From Pelagibius sp. CAU 1746 (GTDB taxonomy: Bacteria; Pseudomonadota; Alphaproteobacteria; Kiloniellales; Kiloniellaceae), in contig NZ_JBDOQT010000001.1 in assembly GCF_039839785.1 (NCBI RefSeq), positions 2,728,001 through 2,792,000 on the forward strand: 64,000 nt of DNA, given 5' to 3'. The position numbers and the translations under genes were made by a program. Positions 62,817 through 64,000 of this stretch are shown here, piece after piece (position 1 is the stretch's first letter; each line of letters starts with the position of its first letter). The notes under the pieces are model-generated. The model saw only the letters and a list, made by a program, of their open reading frames with translations, was not told the origin of the DNA and did no database searches.

Positions 62817-64000
62817 ATGGAATCAGTAGTACACCAGCGGTCCAGCATGCCCAGTGTGGCAATTCTGGCCGTCTGCCAGGCACTCGGCATGAGCTGCATG
62901 GCTCTCTCCATCACCATTACAGCCCTGGTTGGCAGTTCTCTGGCGCCCAGCCCCTCGCTCGCCACCCTGCCGCTGTCCCTGCAGTTCGTCTCCACCGCCC
63001 TGCTGACCATTCCGGTTTCGCTGCTGATGGGGCGCTTCGGGCGGCGGACCGGTTTCACCCTCGGCAGTCTGCTGGGCATCATCGGCGGTGCGGTATCCTG
63101 CGCGGCGGTTTTCTTGGCGGACTTCTGGCTGTTCTGCGTGGGGGCCGGGTTCCTCGGTGGGTTCGCCACCCACGTGGCGCTCTATCGATTTGCCGCGGCG
63201 GACGTGGCCGGGCCGGCGCAGCGCAGCCGCGCGATCTCCTATGTCATGGTCGGCGGCGTTATCGCGGCGATCCTGGGGCCCGAACTGGCCAAATGGAGCA
63301 GGGATCTCTTCGCTCCGGTGCTCTTCGCCGGCGGCTATGCGTCGCTGTCGGTGCTGGCTTTCGGTACCCTGGTGCTGGTCCAGCTCGTGGCGCTGCCGGC
63401 GCCGCTTTCCCGCCATGACCGCGTCAAGGGGCGTCCGCTGGCGGAGATCGTCCGCCAGCCGACCCTGATCGTCGCGGTGCTCTGCGCCATGGTCTCCTAT
63501 GGGGCCATGAACCTGGTCATGGTGTCGACTCCGCTGGCCATGGTGGCCTGTGCCCATCCCTTCGAAACCGCGGCCTTCGTCATCCAATGGCATGTCGTGG
63601 GCATGTATGCGCCTTCCTTCGTCACCGGGCATCTCATCCACCGGGTAGGGGCCGAGCGGGTCATCGCCGTCGGCGGGGTGCTGATATTGGCCTGCGCGGC
63701 GATCAACCTCTCCGGGGTTGAGGTGCTGCAGTTCTGGTCCGCCCTGGCCTTGTTGGGGGTTGGCTGGAATTTCATGTTCGTGGGCGGCACGGCGCTGCTG
63801 ACCGAGACTTACCGTGTCGAGGAGCAGTCCCGGGTTCAGGCCTTCAACGAGTTCATGGTCTTCGGCACCACGGCCGTCACCGCCCTGGCTTCCGGCGCTC
63901 TGTTCAGCGCTTTCGGCTGGCAGGCGGTCAATATCGGCATCATCGCGCCGGTCCTGATCGCCACCCTGGCACCCGTCTGGCTCCACCGTCGGCACAGGGC
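62817..64000 (+). CDS. Major facilitator superfamily transporter (3' end outside window)
   Basis: The frame from ATG 62817 is open to the last base, giving at least 394 residues with about 12 hydrophobic segments. MFS features include the loop 2-3 motif LLMGRFGRRTGFTLGSLLG (about residues 65-83), and AEFLADFWL-like and GGFATHVALYR in segment 4; the central loop is basic (SRHDRVKGRPLAEIVRQP, about 200-217), and AFNEFMVFGTTAVTALASGALF lies near the end. It resembles uncharacterised drug/small-molecule antiporters; the substrate cannot be assigned. A weak ribosome binding site (TAGCTTGGC) precedes the ATG. Confidence 0.85.
   Translation, partial: MESVVHQRSSMPSVAILAVCQALGMSCMALSITITALVGSSLAPSPSLATLPLSLQFVSTALLTIPVSLLMGRFGRRTGFTLGSLLGIIGGAVSCAAVFLADFWLFCVGAGFLGGFATHVALYRFAAADVAGPAQRSRAISYVMVGGVIAAILGPELAKWSRDLFAPVLFAGGYASLSVLAFGTLVLVQLVALPAPLSRHDRVKGRPLAEIVRQPTLIVAVLCAMVSYGAMNLVMVSTPLAMVACAHPFETAAFVIQWHVVGMYAPSFVTGHLIHRVGAERVIAVGGVLILACAAINLSGVEVLQFWSALALLGVGWNFMFVGGTALLTETYRVEEQSRVQAFNEFMVFGTTAVTALASGALFSAFGWQAVNIGIIAPVLIATLAPVWLHRRHR

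Overview
The window is a gene-dense, GC-rich chromosomal segment of an alphaproteobacterium. Gene order and family content fit the Rhodospirillales/Kiloniellales side of the class; this placement is an inference from synteny (folK-rpoZ-rsh, pdxJ-acpS-lepB-rnc-era-recO, glyA-nrdR-ribD-ribE-ribBA-ribH-nusB-thiL), a Bpt-type leucyltransferase, an LdtR-type MarR regulator and a SAM-II riboswitch, not from a marker phylogeny. There is no prophage, insertion sequence, CRISPR array, tRNA or rRNA that I can see. Both ends cut genes (smpB at the left, an MFS transporter at the right).

Layout. 1-13.8 kb is housekeeping: smpB (3' part), a family 5 uracil-DNA glycosylase and a NYN-domain protein on the minus strand, then folK, rpoZ, the single Rsh (p)ppGpp enzyme, a DUF2062 membrane protein, the pdxJ-acpS-lepB-rnc-era-recO operon, a D-amino-acid dehydrogenase-like flavoprotein and parC. 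14-17.5 kb holds a TRAP transporter split into dctQM (plus) and a convergent Tat-exported dctP (minus) around a bidirectional terminator. 17.6-23.5 kb (minus) carries bpt, an alpha-E/circularly permuted ATP-grasp pair, an RDD protein and motAB. 23.7-31.7 kb has a flavin reductase, the reverse transsulfuration pair cystathionine gamma-lyase/beta-synthase, threonine dehydratase, a penicillin-acylase-family enzyme and a CDF metal exporter. 31.8-33.7 kb is an FtsH-type protease.

33.7-40.5 kb is a complete malonate utilisation island: matB and the GntR regulator matR read left, and a TRAP transporter (matPQM) plus malonyl-CoA decarboxylase (matA) read right from a shared control region that contains a perfect TTGTATACAA palindrome. 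Malonate would be imported, activated to malonyl-CoA and decarboxylated to acetyl-CoA. 40.6-43.7 kb is an ornithine-decarboxylase/two-hydrolase operon. 43.7-47.6 kb (minus) holds a 1-Cys peroxiredoxin, hemB, a cysteine hydrolase and metY; metY is preceded by a clear SAM-II riboswitch, with a separate minus-strand terminator just upstream. 48-52 kb encodes a PAS protein and valine catabolism (isobutyryl-CoA dehydrogenase, 3-hydroxyisobutyryl-CoA hydrolase, mmsB), followed by an LdtR-like regulator. 52.7-54.3 kb has glutaryl-CoA dehydrogenase with a small co-oriented orphan gene. 54.5-64 kb is rpiB, glyA, nrdR and the riboflavin cluster with nusB and thiL, then a FliL-like protein and the MFS gene.

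Nothing here is a clearly new system. The points most worth following up are the tandem terminator/SAM-II arrangement upstream of metY and the unexplained transcript that terminator implies, a 30-nt terminator-linked sequence present twice, a RibBA whose GTP cyclohydrolase II half has lost its zinc cysteines, and the malonate island with its visible operator.
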